Source: Phycicoccus sp. Soil802 (GTDB lineage Bacteria > Actinomycetota > Actinomycetes > Actinomycetales > Dermatophilaceae). From it: DNA of 64,000 nt. This document shows, one piece after another, positions 9,372 to 17,353 of the stretch. How positions within the stretch are numbered: position 1 is the first letter of the stretch; each line of letters opens with the position of its first letter. The DNA lies in assembly GCF_001429605.1 (NCBI RefSeq), contig NZ_LMSS01000003.1, forward strand, positions 186,001 through 250,000, read 5' to 3'. Under the pieces are notes generated by a model, which did no database searches, had not been told where the DNA came from, and saw nothing but the letters and a program-made list of their open reading frames with translations. Position numbers and translations under genes: made by a program.

Positions 9372-10418
9372 TCAGGGCCGGACGAGGGACTTGATGGCCC
9401 GGCGCTCGTCCATCGCCGCGTAGCCCTCGGCCACCTCGGACAACGGCACCTCGAGGTCGAACACCAGCCCCGGGTTGATCGCCCCGGACAGCACGTCGTC
9501 GCGCAGCTGCGGCAGGTACTGACGGGCCGGCGCGATGCCGCCGGCGATGCCGACGTTGCGCACGAACAGGTCCCGCACCGGGTACTCGATCCCGTGCGGC
9601 ACGCCGACGTAGCCCACCGTCGCACCCGGGCGCGCTGCCGCGATGGCCGTGGACATCGACTCGTTGGTGCCGACGCACTCGAGCACCGCGTCCGCGCCCA
9701 CTCCGTCGGTGAGCTCCTTCACGGCGCTGACGGCGTCGTCGCCGCGCGCCTCCACGATGTCGGTGGCCCCGAACTCGCGGGCGATCCGCTGGCGTGGCTC
9801 GTGCCGCGACATGGCGATGATCCGGTCGGCCCCCATGCGCTGTGCGGCCAGCACGCCGCTGAGCCCGACGGCCCCATCGCCGACGACCACGACCGTGTCA
9901 CCCTCCTGGACCCGGGCGGCGACCGCAGCGTGCCAGCCGGTGCCCATGACGTCCGACAGGCTGAGCAGGCTCGGGACGAGGCTGTCGTCCGGCACCTCCC
10001 GCGTCGAGACGAGCGTGCCGTCGGCCAGCGGCACGCGCACGTACTCGCCCTGCCCGCCATCCACCATGGCGCCGTCCCGGTCGTTGCCGCCCCAGAACCC
10101 GCCCGCCGAGCACCGCGACTGGATGCCCACCCGGCAGTGCGGGCAGGTGTTGTCGGAGTACATGAAGGGCGCCACCACGAAGTCACCCGGGCGCAGGCCG
10201 CGCACCTCCCCGCCGACCTCCTCGACGATCCCCACGAACTCGTGCCCGATCCGCGTCGGCTCGGTCACGTCGTTGATGCCGCGGTACGGCCACAGGTCGC
10301 TGCCGCAGACGCAGGCGGCGGTCACCCGCACGAGGGCGTCGGTCGGCTTGACGATGGTCGGGTCCGGCACGTCTTCGACCCGGATGTCGCGGGGGGCGTT
10401 GAGGATGGTGGCCTTCAT
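9372..10418 (-). CDS. Zinc-dependent alcohol dehydrogenase
   Basis: This 348-residue medium-chain dehydrogenase uses catalytic zinc and NAD(P). It begins MKATILNAPRDIRVED and shows VCGSDLWPYRG, GHEFVGIVEEVG, a cysteine cluster CPHCRVGIQSRC and the nucleotide motif VVVVGDGAVGLSG. The start at 10418 matches the family; an upstream in-frame ATG would read into the intergenic palindrome. GGGAGG lies one base from the ATG, unusually close. It is divergent from the LLM gene at 10487, with a perfect 29-bp palindrome between the two starts. The substrate is unknown. Confidence 0.9.
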   Translation of the reverse strand: MKATILNAPRDIRVEDVPDPTIVKPTDALVRVTAACVCGSDLWPYRGINDVTEPTRIGHEFVGIVEEVGGEVRGLRPGDFVVAPFMYSDNTCPHCRVGIQSRCSAGGFWGGNDRDGAMVDGGQGEYVRVPLADGTLVSTREVPDDSLVPSLLSLSDVMGTGWHAAVAARVQEGDTVVVVGDGAVGLSGVLAAQRMGADRIIAMSRHEPRQRIAREFGATDIVEARGDDAVSAVKELTDGVGADAVLECVGTNESMSTAIAAARPGATVGYVGVPHGIEYPVRDLFVRNVGIAGGIAPARQYLPQLRDDVLSGAINPGLVFDLEVPLSEVAEGYAAMDERRAIKSLVRP

Positions 10419-10448
10419 GCCTCCCAGCCTCCCACGCAGGCAGGAGGG

Positions 10449-10477
10449 GTATGCCGCGTGGTGACCACGCGGCATAC
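10449..10477. repeat. Perfect 29-bp palindrome built from the GTATGCCGCGTGG motif
   Basis: GTATGCCGCGTGGT at 10449-10462 and its exact complement at 10464-10477 flank a single G. It fills most of the 68-base gap between two divergent genes and could be an operator for both. Each arm contains the octamer that is over-represented across the whole window. Confidence 0.85.
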
Positions 10478-10486
10478 GCTCGCCGC

Positions 10487-11350
10487 ATGCGCTTTGGCAT
10501 CACCATCCTCCCCGAACACCACTGGACCGAGGCCGCCCCGCTGTGGCGGCGGGCGGAGGAGTACGGCTTCGACCACGCGTGGACCTACGACCACCTGGTG
10601 TGGGCAGGTCTGCCGGACTCGCCGTGGTTCGGGGCGCTGCCCACGCTGACGGCGGCGGCGACGGTCACCTCGACGATCAAGCTCGGGACTTTCGTCAGCT
10701 CGCCCAACTACCGCCACCCGTATGTCTTCCTGCGGGATCTCCTTGCGCTGGAAGACATCTCGGGTGGTCGCCTCCTGTGTGGTCTGGGGACGGGCGGTGA
10801 CCTCGACTCGCGGATCCTGGGCGAGGAGCAGACCGTCAAGGAGCGGGTCGACCGGTTCCACGAGTTCGTCGAGGTGCTCGACCGGCTGTTCCGCGAGGAC
10901 CACGTCGACCACGCCGGTGCGCACTACCGCACGGTCGACGCCCGCACGCTCCCCGGGTCCGTGCAGCAGCCCCGGGTGCCCTTCGTGGTCGCCGCCAACG
11001 GGCCGCGGTCGCTGCGGCTGGCGGCCAGGCTCGGCCAGGGCTGGGTGACCTACGGCAAGGGCGGCGACACCCTCGACGAGTGGTGGAGCGGGATCGTGGA
11101 GCTGTCGGCCCGGCTCGACGCCACGGAGGCGGGAGCCGGACGGGCCGAGCCGCTGGACCGCTACCTCTCGCTCGACGGGGCGCCGCGGTTCTCGCTCGAG
11201 AGCGTGGGGCTCTTCGTCGAGCTGGTGGGACGGGCCCGCGAGCTCGGGTTCACCGACGTCGTCACGCACTGGCCCAGAGCCGAGGGCGTGTATGCCGGCA
11301 GCGAGGCGGTGCTGGAGGAGGTCGCCGGCCTCCTGCCGTCCCTCCGGTAG
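10487..11350 (+). CDS. LLM-class F420-dependent oxidoreductase
   Basis: This 287-residue luciferase-like (TIM-barrel) oxidoreductase probably uses F420 or flavin. It begins MRFGITILPEHHW and continues RAEEYGFDHAWTYDHL, LGTFVSSPNYRHPYVFLRDLLALEDISGGRLLCGLGTG, the classic LLM fingerprint. The reaction is unknown. It is transcribed away from the alcohol dehydrogenase across the 29-bp palindrome. No strong Shine-Dalgarno sequence is present. A family B palindromic repeat follows the stop. Confidence 0.88.
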   Translation: MRFGITILPEHHWTEAAPLWRRAEEYGFDHAWTYDHLVWAGLPDSPWFGALPTLTAAATVTSTIKLGTFVSSPNYRHPYVFLRDLLALEDISGGRLLCGLGTGGDLDSRILGEEQTVKERVDRFHEFVEVLDRLFREDHVDHAGAHYRTVDARTLPGSVQQPRVPFVVAANGPRSLRLAARLGQGWVTYGKGGDTLDEWWSGIVELSARLDATEAGAGRAEPLDRYLSLDGAPRFSLESVGLFVELVGRARELGFTDVVTHWPRAEGVYAGSEAVLEEVAGLLPSLR

Positions 11351-11362
11351 GCGCGCCCCCAC

Positions 11363-11439
11363 GCACTTCTGGCCACCCAGCTCGCACCTGAGGGGCCGGA
11401 TGGCCCTGCGGTGCGGCACGAGTGGCCCGAAGTCGGGTG
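11363..11439. repeat. Family B palindromic repeat, single diverged copy
   Basis: The element begins GCACTTCTGGCCAC and ends GTGGCCCGAAGTCGGG, so its ends form an imperfect inverted repeat about 75 bases apart. The same ends and length recur at 61194-61434 and 62624-62781. Here it lies between two convergent genes and may serve as a bidirectional terminator. Confidence 0.75.
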
Positions 11440-11455
11440 GGGTCAGGTGACGCTG

Positions 11456-12238
11456 CTACGTGAAGCTGAACAGCGCCACCGGTGCGGTCGTCGGTGCGGG
11501 AGAGCCACCAGCCGGCTCCAGGGTGATCCCCGCGCCGGTCGCCGTCGCAGCGTCGCCCTCGAGAAGGACGGTCACCGTGTCGGCCGCCCCGTGGGGCATC
11601 ACCCCGGCGCTGACCATGCCCCGGTTGGGCTGGTCGAGCCAGAGCTGGAAGTCCTTGCCGTCGGGCGCCGCCGGCATGTGGTCGGCGATGATGACCGCCT
11701 TGCCCAGGGAGGCACTGCGCACGATGGTCGCCTTGGCGCCACCGATGACCTTCTCGTAGCGCTGGGCGTCGCTGGCCGCGAGCACCTGCTCGGTGACGGT
11801 GCCACCCGTGCCGTCGTCCCACGGGCTCCAGCTGATGCCAGCGACGAGCAGGACCGCGGCAGCGGCTGCGGCTGCGAGCCACGCGGTGACCCGACGGCGG
11901 GGGCGGAGCTGGACGACGTTGGACCCAGTCCGGGTCGGCGCGTCAGCCGTGGGCGAGGAACCGCCAACGGGCCCAGAGGCGACTGGGCCACCGGACTGCG
12001 CCTCGAGAGGGGGGAGGGGCCGGACCTGGCGGATGCCGGCCAGCACGGAGTCACGCATCGACGAGGGTGGCGCGGTCTCGCTCATCAGGGACAGGTGGCT
12101 CGCTGCCTCTTGGAGACTGGCGACCTCCGCCTGGCACTCGGGGCACTCGGCGAGGTGCAGCTCGAAGGCGATGCGCTCCTGCTCGTCGATGGCGTCGACT
12201 GCATAGGCACCGACCAGTCCGTGGATGTCTGCACTCAT
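11456..12238 (-). CDS. rskA: Anti-sigma-K factor (RskA type)
   Basis: This 260-residue membrane anti-sigma factor is expected to hold SigK inactive until it is cleaved. The N-terminal zinc-binding anti-sigma motif is present (His28, Cys32, Cys35 in HLAECPEC), then a proline-rich linker, one transmembrane helix near residues 118-137, and an extracytoplasmic RskA domain ending VALFSFT with VTEQVLAASDAQR and FQLWLDQPNRGM. Its ATG overlaps the sigK stop by four bases, so the two proteins are translationally coupled. Regulated proteolysis is known for the mycobacterial homologue and inferred here. Confidence 0.92.
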   Translation of the reverse strand: MSADIHGLVGAYAVDAIDEQERIAFELHLAECPECQAEVASLQEAASHLSLMSETAPPSSMRDSVLAGIRQVRPLPPLEAQSGGPVASGPVGGSSPTADAPTRTGSNVVQLRPRRRVTAWLAAAAAAAVLLVAGISWSPWDDGTGGTVTEQVLAASDAQRYEKVIGGAKATIVRSASLGKAVIIADHMPAAPDGKDFQLWLDQPNRGMVSAGVMPHGAADTVTVLLEGDAATATGAGITLEPAGGSPAPTTAPVALFSFT

Positions 12239-12843
12239 GATTGCACCCCCATGCTGTCTCTCAGGCGGATGAGTCCGTCGCGTATTCGGGTCTTGGCGGT
12301 GCCGAGCGGCACCCCCAAGAGGGAGGCCACCTCCGTGTGCGTGTAGCCACCGAGGTAGGCGAGTTCGACCGCGCTGCGCTGGGTCTCGGTGAGCGAGTCC
12401 AGGGCACTGCGTACTCGTTGGGCGTCCAGGCGACGTTCGACCGTCTCGGCCGTCTCGTCGTAGGTGCGCTCCTGGTTCCGTGAGCCGTAGGTGTCCTCGC
12501 GGTCGGTGGACGCCTGCGCGGACCGCACCCGGTCGACCGCCTTGCGGTGCGCGATGGTGAGCATCCAGCTCACCGCGCTGCCCCGCGCAGGGTCGAACCG
12601 GGCGCTGGTGCGCCAGATGTCCAGCAAGGCTTCCTGCGCGACCTCCTGCGACTGCGCCGGATCCCGCACGACTCGGAGCACCAACCCGTAGATCCGGGCG
12701 GACACCGCGTCGTACAGCTGGGCGAAGGCGTTCTCGTCACCCTGGGCGCTGGCTCGGAGGAGGCCGGCAAGGTCGGTGCCCACGGCAGCACCACCCCAGG
12801 AGGGTTGAGGACCTGAGGGGGTTGCTGCCATGGGCACCATCAT
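12235..12843 (-). CDS. sigK: ECF RNA polymerase sigma factor SigK
   Basis: This is a group 4 sigma factor of about 202 residues with region 2 (AFAQLYDAVSARIYGLVLRVV, then LLDIWRTSARFD) and region 4 (LTETQRSAVELAYLGGYTHTEVASLLGVPLGTAKTRIRDGL). It is paired with RskA as in mycobacteria. The start is uncertain: ATGs at 12843, 12840 and 12831 are all possible, and no strong Shine-Dalgarno sequence decides between them; I give the one that clears the fasciclin stop. It is probably co-transcribed with the fasciclin gene 14 bases upstream, so it would be autoregulated through the SigK-like promoter at 13527-13554. Confidence 0.92.
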   Translation of the reverse strand: MMVPMAATPSGPQPSWGGAAVGTDLAGLLRASAQGDENAFAQLYDAVSARIYGLVLRVVRDPAQSQEVAQEALLDIWRTSARFDPARGSAVSWMLTIAHRKAVDRVRSAQASTDREDTYGSRNQERTYDETAETVERRLDAQRVRSALDSLTETQRSAVELAYLGGYTHTEVASLLGVPLGTAKTRIRDGLIRLRDSMGVQS

Positions 12844-12856
12844 CGCTGATTCGGTC

Positions 12857-13489
12857 TCAGCCGGGGAGCAGGACGCCGTCGATGATGTAGACCGTGGCGT
12901 TCGCGGTCTGCACGTTGCCACAGATCACGTTGGCCTCGCCGACCTTGAACGACTCACCGGAGCCGGTCACCGTGATGGTGCCGCCGCCGAGGGTCTTGTG
13001 CTCGCCGGCAAGCATCTCCGGGGTGAGCTTGCCGGGGACCACGTGGTTCGTGAGCACCTTGGTGAGCAGACCCTTGGGGTCCTTCATCGCGGCGTCCATG
13101 GTGGCCTTCGGCACGGCGGCGAAGGCATCGTTGCTCGGGGCGAAGACGGTGATGTCCTTGGCCGAGTTCAGCGTCTCGCCGAGACCGGCCTCGGTCACCG
13201 CGGTGACCAGGGTCGACAGGACCGGGTTGTTGCTGGCGGCGGTGGCGACCGGGTCGGTGGCCATGCCGGAGAACGAGCCCTTGCCGTCCGCGGGGACCGC
13301 GGAGCAGCCGGCGCCGAACGGCTTGGCCGTCATGTCCTCGGTGGTGGAGGAGGACGAGCTCGAGGACGAGCTGGGCGCGGACGAGGTGGACGAGGCTGTG
13401 GTGTCGGAACCGGAGTTCCCACAGGCGGCCAGGCCGAGCGGAAGGACGAGGGCGAAGGCAGCAATGGTGCTGCGGCGTGCGAGACGCAT
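12857..13489 (-). CDS. Fasciclin-domain lipoprotein (MPT83/MPT70-like)
   Basis: This 210-residue secreted lipoprotein has a signal peptide with lipobox LAAC (Cys23), a serine-rich linker, and a single fasciclin (FAS1) domain from about residue 75, with NNPVLSTLVTAV, ITVFAPSNDAFAAVP, LTNHVVPGKLTPEML and a C-terminal ATVYIIDGVLLPG. FAS1 proteins mediate adhesion. Mycobacterial MPT70/MPT83 have this domain and are the main SigK targets, which matches the position here upstream of sigK-rskA. The ATG at 13489 has AAGGAG about ten bases upstream. Confidence 0.93.
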   Translation of the reverse strand: MRLARRSTIAAFALVLPLGLAACGNSGSDTTASSTSSAPSSSSSSSSSTTEDMTAKPFGAGCSAVPADGKGSFSGMATDPVATAASNNPVLSTLVTAVTEAGLGETLNSAKDITVFAPSNDAFAAVPKATMDAAMKDPKGLLTKVLTNHVVPGKLTPEMLAGEHKTLGGGTITVTGSGESFKVGEANVICGNVQTANATVYIIDGVLLPG

Positions 13490-13526
13490 GATGGTGGCTC
13501 CTTGGTGTGGACTCTCTGACACCCGG

Positions 13527-13554
13527 TATTCGGACCCGCCCAGAGGGCGGATTG
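13527..13554 (-). promoter_or_regulatory. SigK-type promoter of the fasciclin-sigK-rskA operon
   Basis: On the reverse strand CAATCC (13554-13549) and CGAATA (13532-13527) are 16 bases apart. This closely matches the mycobacterial SigK promoter pattern of CCATCC and CGAAT. Transcription would start near 13520, giving a leader of about 30 bases that contains AAGGAG. Confidence 0.7.
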
Positions 13555-13667
13555 GGCGTTTCGAATCTTTTTCTGCCAGTTGGGAATTCGTGTCCTAGCG
13601 GCATGCGGCCACCACGAGCTCACGGCCCGACGGGGAGCTGCGCCCGCAGGGGTTGGGGGCTCCCGGG

Positions 13668-15293
13668 TCAGGAGATGAGCACGACGATCGAGTGCCAGCC
13701 GGAGGCGCCACCAGGGAACGGGTCGGCCCGCTGCTCGGTCTGGAACGCGCCGGTGCCGTCCTTGGCGCGGACCGTCAGGTCGTGCCGGCCGGGCGTGGCG
13801 TCCCACACCCAGAACCACTGACGCCAGTAGTCGGTCCCGCCGTCGGGGCCGAGGGTGGCCTTCTGCCAGGGACCGTCGTCGACCCGGACCTCGACCTCGG
13901 TGATGCCGCGGCGCTGGGCCCAGGCCACGCCGCCGACCGCGATCTTGCCGGCGGGCTGGGTCGCGAGACCTGCGGGCGTGTCGATCCGCGCCTGGGTCTT
14001 GACGGTGCCGTCGGTCAACCAGTCGCGCTTGGTCCAGTAAGCCTGCTCCGCGGCATACGTCGTCGCGGTCAGCCTGGTCAGCCACTTGGTGGCGCCCACG
14101 AAGCCGTAGAGACCCGGCGTCACCAGTCGCGCCGGGAACCCGTGCCGCGCGGGGAGGGGCGCACCGTCCATCGCCACGGCGATGATCGCGTCGCGGTCGT
14201 CGGTCAGCGCCTCGATCGGGGTCGAGATGGTCATGCCGTCGGTGGACTCGCTGAGGATCTGGTCGACGCCGTCCTGGATGCCGGCGCGCTCCAGCAGGTC
14301 GCGCACCCGCACGCCGAGCCAGCGCGCGGAGGAGATGTAGGGGCCGCCGACCTCGTTGCTGACGCAGTTGAGGGTGATGTCCTTCTCGATCATGGGCATC
14401 GTGAGCAGCTGGTCGAAGGTGATCGTGAGCTTGTTGTCGACCTTGCCGTCGATCTCGAGCTTCCAGTCCGCGACGTTGATCCGCGGGATCACCAGGGCCG
14501 TGTCGACCCGGTAGAACTCCTCGATCGGCGTGCGGAACCGGGTGATGCCCTTGACCTTGCCCTCGAGTCCGCTGGGGAGCGCCTCGAGGGTGTTCTGCGG
14601 CTGGGGCAGGGCGATCGAGGCCGGGTCGGTGGCCGGAACGGCGAGCTTGTGGCCCAGGGCACCCAGCGTCGCGGCGCCGACCGTGACCCCTGCGGCGCCG
14701 AGGAGGAAGTTGCGACGGGCCGGCGCGCCGGCCGACCCCTTGGCGTATGCCGTGTGGTCCAGCGGCGACTCGGGCCTGGAGTCGCCCTTGCTGGCCGCAG
14801 TCGAGCTGGACGACCTGGTCACGGCGCCGGGCGTGGGCAGGTTCGGGATCAGGGCCCGCAGGCCGGTGATGGTGAGGACGCCGACGATGGCCGTCGCGAA
14901 CGCGGGCACGATGTCGAAGGGCGCCGACGCGGGGCGGAACCACGCGGCCAGGCCGGCCAGTGAGGCCAGCCCGACGACGAGGATGTTGGCCAGGCTCGGC
15001 TTGGTCCTGGAGACCAGCCCGATCGCCGCGGCGGCGATGACGACCACGAGGGTGACGCTGCCCAGCAGGATCGGCTTGTCGGCGGTGCCGAAGCTCTGGA
15101 CCGCCCACTCCTTGACGGGCGTTGGCGTCGCGTCGATGACGGTCGAGCCCACAGCGAGCACGGGGGACGCAGCAGGGTTCACGAACGCCGCCACGAGGTG
15201 ACCCACCGCCATGCCGGCCGCAGCCGCGAGCACGCCGCCGACGGCATACCTGGCGCGCTGGCTGTTGGTGCCGGGTGGTGAGTGGTGTTCCAT
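13668..15293 (-). CDS. Membrane-anchored molybdopterin-dependent oxidoreductase (sulfite oxidase fold)
   Basis: This 541-residue protein has about four transmembrane helices in its first 145 residues, a twin-arginine-like segment RRNFLLGAAG near residue 193, and a periplasmic sulfite-oxidase-type molybdopterin domain. The molybdenum ligand is the cysteine in TLNCVSNEVGG near residue 309, and ARHGFPARLVTPGLYGFVGATKWL follows. A C-terminal dimerisation domain ends the protein. It probably repairs or oxidises an extracytoplasmic substrate; which one is unknown. The ATG at 15293 is six bases after an excellent SigK -10 box, so the mRNA is likely leaderless. It precedes the fasciclin-sigK-rskA genes on the same strand. 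Confidence 0.9.
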   Translation of the reverse strand: MEHHSPPGTNSQRARYAVGGVLAAAAGMAVGHLVAAFVNPAASPVLAVGSTVIDATPTPVKEWAVQSFGTADKPILLGSVTLVVVIAAAAIGLVSRTKPSLANILVVGLASLAGLAAWFRPASAPFDIVPAFATAIVGVLTITGLRALIPNLPTPGAVTRSSSSTAASKGDSRPESPLDHTAYAKGSAGAPARRNFLLGAAGVTVGAATLGALGHKLAVPATDPASIALPQPQNTLEALPSGLEGKVKGITRFRTPIEEFYRVDTALVIPRINVADWKLEIDGKVDNKLTITFDQLLTMPMIEKDITLNCVSNEVGGPYISSARWLGVRVRDLLERAGIQDGVDQILSESTDGMTISTPIEALTDDRDAIIAVAMDGAPLPARHGFPARLVTPGLYGFVGATKWLTRLTATTYAAEQAYWTKRDWLTDGTVKTQARIDTPAGLATQPAGKIAVGGVAWAQRRGITEVEVRVDDGPWQKATLGPDGGTDYWRQWFWVWDATPGRHDLTVRAKDGTGAFQTEQRADPFPGGASGWHSIVVLIS

Positions 15294-15299
15294 ACCTGC

Positions 15300-15327
15300 T
15301 ATTCGTACTCGCACGCCTGACGGATGG
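15300..15327 (-). promoter_or_regulatory. SigK-type promoter of the molybdopterin oxidoreductase
   Basis: On the reverse strand CCATCC (15327-15322), a 16-base spacer and CGAATA (15305-15300) form a full match to the mycobacterial SigK consensus. Only six bases separate the -10 box from the ATG, which implies a leaderless transcript. Confidence 0.78.
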
Positions 15328-15373
15328 GGTGCCCGACCCCATTACGGGATGGTGACGCGGGTAGCGTGAGCAC

Positions 15374-15598
15374 GTGCCTCCCACCCGCCGCTACCCGAAC
15401 TTCGTCGCCTTCATCGCGACCGGAGCCATCCTCGGCTTCGTGGTCGGGTCGGCGCTGGCGTACTTCCGGGACGACGAGACGACCTACGGCCACGACTACA
15501 GCGTGACCAGCGCCGTGCTCTTCCTCGGGGTGGCAGGCGCGGCCCTGTTCGCGCTGCTGGCGGCCGTCCTGGCCGTGCTGCTCGACCGACGCACCTGA
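15374..15598 (+). CDS. Small membrane protein upstream of purF
   Basis: This 74-residue protein has two predicted transmembrane helices (NFVAFIATGAILGFVVGSALAYF and SAVLFLGVAGAALFALLAAVLAVLL) joined by a charged loop DDETTYGHDYS. No function is known. Small proteins of this sort are common beside purF in actinobacteria. It starts at a GTG six bases after TAGCGT, with no Shine-Dalgarno sequence, which suggests a leaderless transcript. The purF start follows by 63 bases. Confidence 0.8.
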   Translation: MPPTRRYPNFVAFIATGAILGFVVGSALAYFRDDETTYGHDYSVTSAVLFLGVAGAALFALLAAVLAVLLDRRT

Positions 15599-15661
15599 TC
15601 CCCGTGCGGCGCGCCCGGACAGGGGGACGTCGGGGCCGGGGACTGTGGGAGACTGGGGCAC

Positions 15662-17206
15662 GTGGCACGCGGCGACGGACAGCTCTCGCATGATCTGCTT
15701 CCCGGCGAGAAGGGCCCGCAGGACGCCTGCGGGGTCTTCGGTGTCTGGGCCCCCGGCGAGGACGTCGCCAAGCTGACCTACTACGGCCTGTACGCCCTGC
15801 AGCACCGCGGGCAGGAGTCGGCCGGCATCGCGACCTCCGACGGTCGCTCGATCCTGGTCTACAAGGACATGGGGCTGGTGTCCCAGGTCTTCGACGAGCG
15901 CTCGCTGGCCTCGCTGCGCGGACACCTGGCCGTCGGGCACTGCCGCTACTCGACCACCGGTGGCTCCACCTGGGAGAACGCCCAGCCCACGCTCGGCGGA
16001 CATGCCGAGTCGACGGTCGCGCTGGCCCACAACGGCAACTTGATCAACTCCGCGGAGCTGCGCGACATGGTCCAGGAACGTCGTGCGGAGGGCTATGGGG
16101 CCGACGGCGGCGAGCTCGGTCGGGGCAACACCACCGACACCGCGCTGGTCACGGCACTGCTGGCCGACGACCCCGACCGTTCGCTGGAGGCAGCGGCGCT
16201 CGACCTGCTGCCCAAGCTCCGCGGCGCCTTCTGCTTCGTCTTCATGGACGAGCACACCCTGTATGCCGCCCGCGACCCCCAGGGGATCCGTCCGCTGGTG
16301 CTCGGTCGCCTCGAGCGCGGCTGGGTGGTGGCCTCCGAGACGGCCGCGCTCGACATCGTCGGCGCGTCGCTGATCCGCGAGGTCGAGCCGGGCGAGCTGA
16401 TCATCATCGACGAGGACGGCCTGCGCTCCCAGCGGTTCGCCGAGACCGACCGCAAGGGCTGCGTCTTCGAGTACGTCTACCTGGCGCGACCGGACACCAC
16501 GATCAACGGCCGTGGGGTGCACGAGTCGAGGGTCGAGATGGGTCGCACCCTGGCCCGTGAGCACCCCGTCGAGGCCGACCTCGTGATGCCGACACCCGAG
16601 TCGGGCACCCCGGCCGCGATCGGCTACGCACAGGAGTCCGGCATCCCCTACGGCCAGGGCCTGGTCAAGAACTCCTACGTGGGGCGCACCTTCATCGCCC
16701 CGTCGCAGACCATCCGCCAGCTCGGCATCCGGCTCAAGCTCAACCCGCTGCGCGAGGTCATCAAGGGCAAGCGCCTCGTCGTGGTCGACGACTCCATCGT
16801 GCGCGGCAACACCCAGCGCGCGCTGGTCAGGATGCTGCGCGAAGCCGGGGCCGCTGAGGTCCACGTGCGCATCTCGTCCCCGCCCGTGCGGTGGCCCTGC
16901 TTCTACGGCATCGACTTCGCCACCCGTGCCGAGCTGATCGCCACGGGCATCGGGGTCGAGGAGGTGTGCACGTCGATCGGCGCCGACTCCTTGGGCTACA
17001 TCTCCGAGGCGGGCATGGTCGCGGCGACCGAGCAGCCCGGCGACTCCCTGTGCACCGCGTGCTTCACCGGCACGTACCCGCTGGAGCTGCCCGACGCGAG
17101 CCGGCTGGGCAAGAACCTCTTCGAGACGCTGCCCATCGACGTCGACGTGGAGGGCGTGTCCCTCGGCGTCAGCGGCGGCGCCGAGGACGCCCTCACCCGC
17201 CCCTGA
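15662..17206 (+). CDS. purF: Amidophosphoribosyltransferase
   Basis: PurF makes 5-phosphoribosylamine from PRPP and glutamine, the first committed purine step. The 514-residue protein has a 22-residue propeptide before the nucleophile in DACGVFGVWAP (Cys23), the glutaminase residues in YSTTGGSTWENAQP, and the PRPP loop VVVDDSIVRGNTQ. Cysteines in KGCVFEY, WPCFYG and LCTACF match the four 4Fe-4S ligands of the Bacillus-type enzyme, so the oxygen-sensitive class is expected. The start is a GTG seven bases after a GAGACT box. A palindrome shared with the next gene's 3' side follows. Confidence 0.98.
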   Translation: MARGDGQLSHDLLPGEKGPQDACGVFGVWAPGEDVAKLTYYGLYALQHRGQESAGIATSDGRSILVYKDMGLVSQVFDERSLASLRGHLAVGHCRYSTTGGSTWENAQPTLGGHAESTVALAHNGNLINSAELRDMVQERRAEGYGADGGELGRGNTTDTALVTALLADDPDRSLEAAALDLLPKLRGAFCFVFMDEHTLYAARDPQGIRPLVLGRLERGWVVASETAALDIVGASLIREVEPGELIIIDEDGLRSQRFAETDRKGCVFEYVYLARPDTTINGRGVHESRVEMGRTLAREHPVEADLVMPTPESGTPAAIGYAQESGIPYGQGLVKNSYVGRTFIAPSQTIRQLGIRLKLNPLREVIKGKRLVVVDDSIVRGNTQRALVRMLREAGAAEVHVRISSPPVRWPCFYGIDFATRAELIATGIGVEEVCTSIGADSLGYISEAGMVAATEQPGDSLCTACFTGTYPLELPDASRLGKNLFETLPIDVDVEGVSLGVSGGAEDALTRP

Positions 17207-17209
17207 CGT

Positions 17210-17253
17210 CCCCTCCCCTCTTCCCCCGGTTCCCCTCCCCTCTTCCCCCGGTT
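17210..17253. repeat. Two tandem copies of a 22-bp pyrimidine-rich unit
   Basis: A 22-base unit made of CCCCTCCCCT, CTTCCCCCGG and TT is repeated exactly at 17210-17231 and 17232-17253, directly after the purF stop and touching the family A palindrome. The duplication of its terminal CCGGTT is also the start of that palindrome. Confidence 0.8.
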
Positions 17254-17299
17254 CGATGTAAAAACGCCGGTGATCTCCGGCGTGTTTACATCGAACCGG
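17248..17299. repeat. Family A palindrome, copy upstream of the DUF559-like gene
   Basis: Arms of 23 bases (17248-17270 and 17277-17299, one mismatch) surround the loop TGATCT. The arm reads CCGGTTCGATGTAAA and then AACGCCGG. The same sequence, slightly changed, lies on the other side of the gene at 18293-18336. It can act as a terminator for purF. Confidence 0.9.
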
Positions 17300-17353
17300 C
17301 GAGGGTGTGGACAAGTCGGCGGCTGGGCCGAGCGGCTTCGCCAAGATCGGGCG

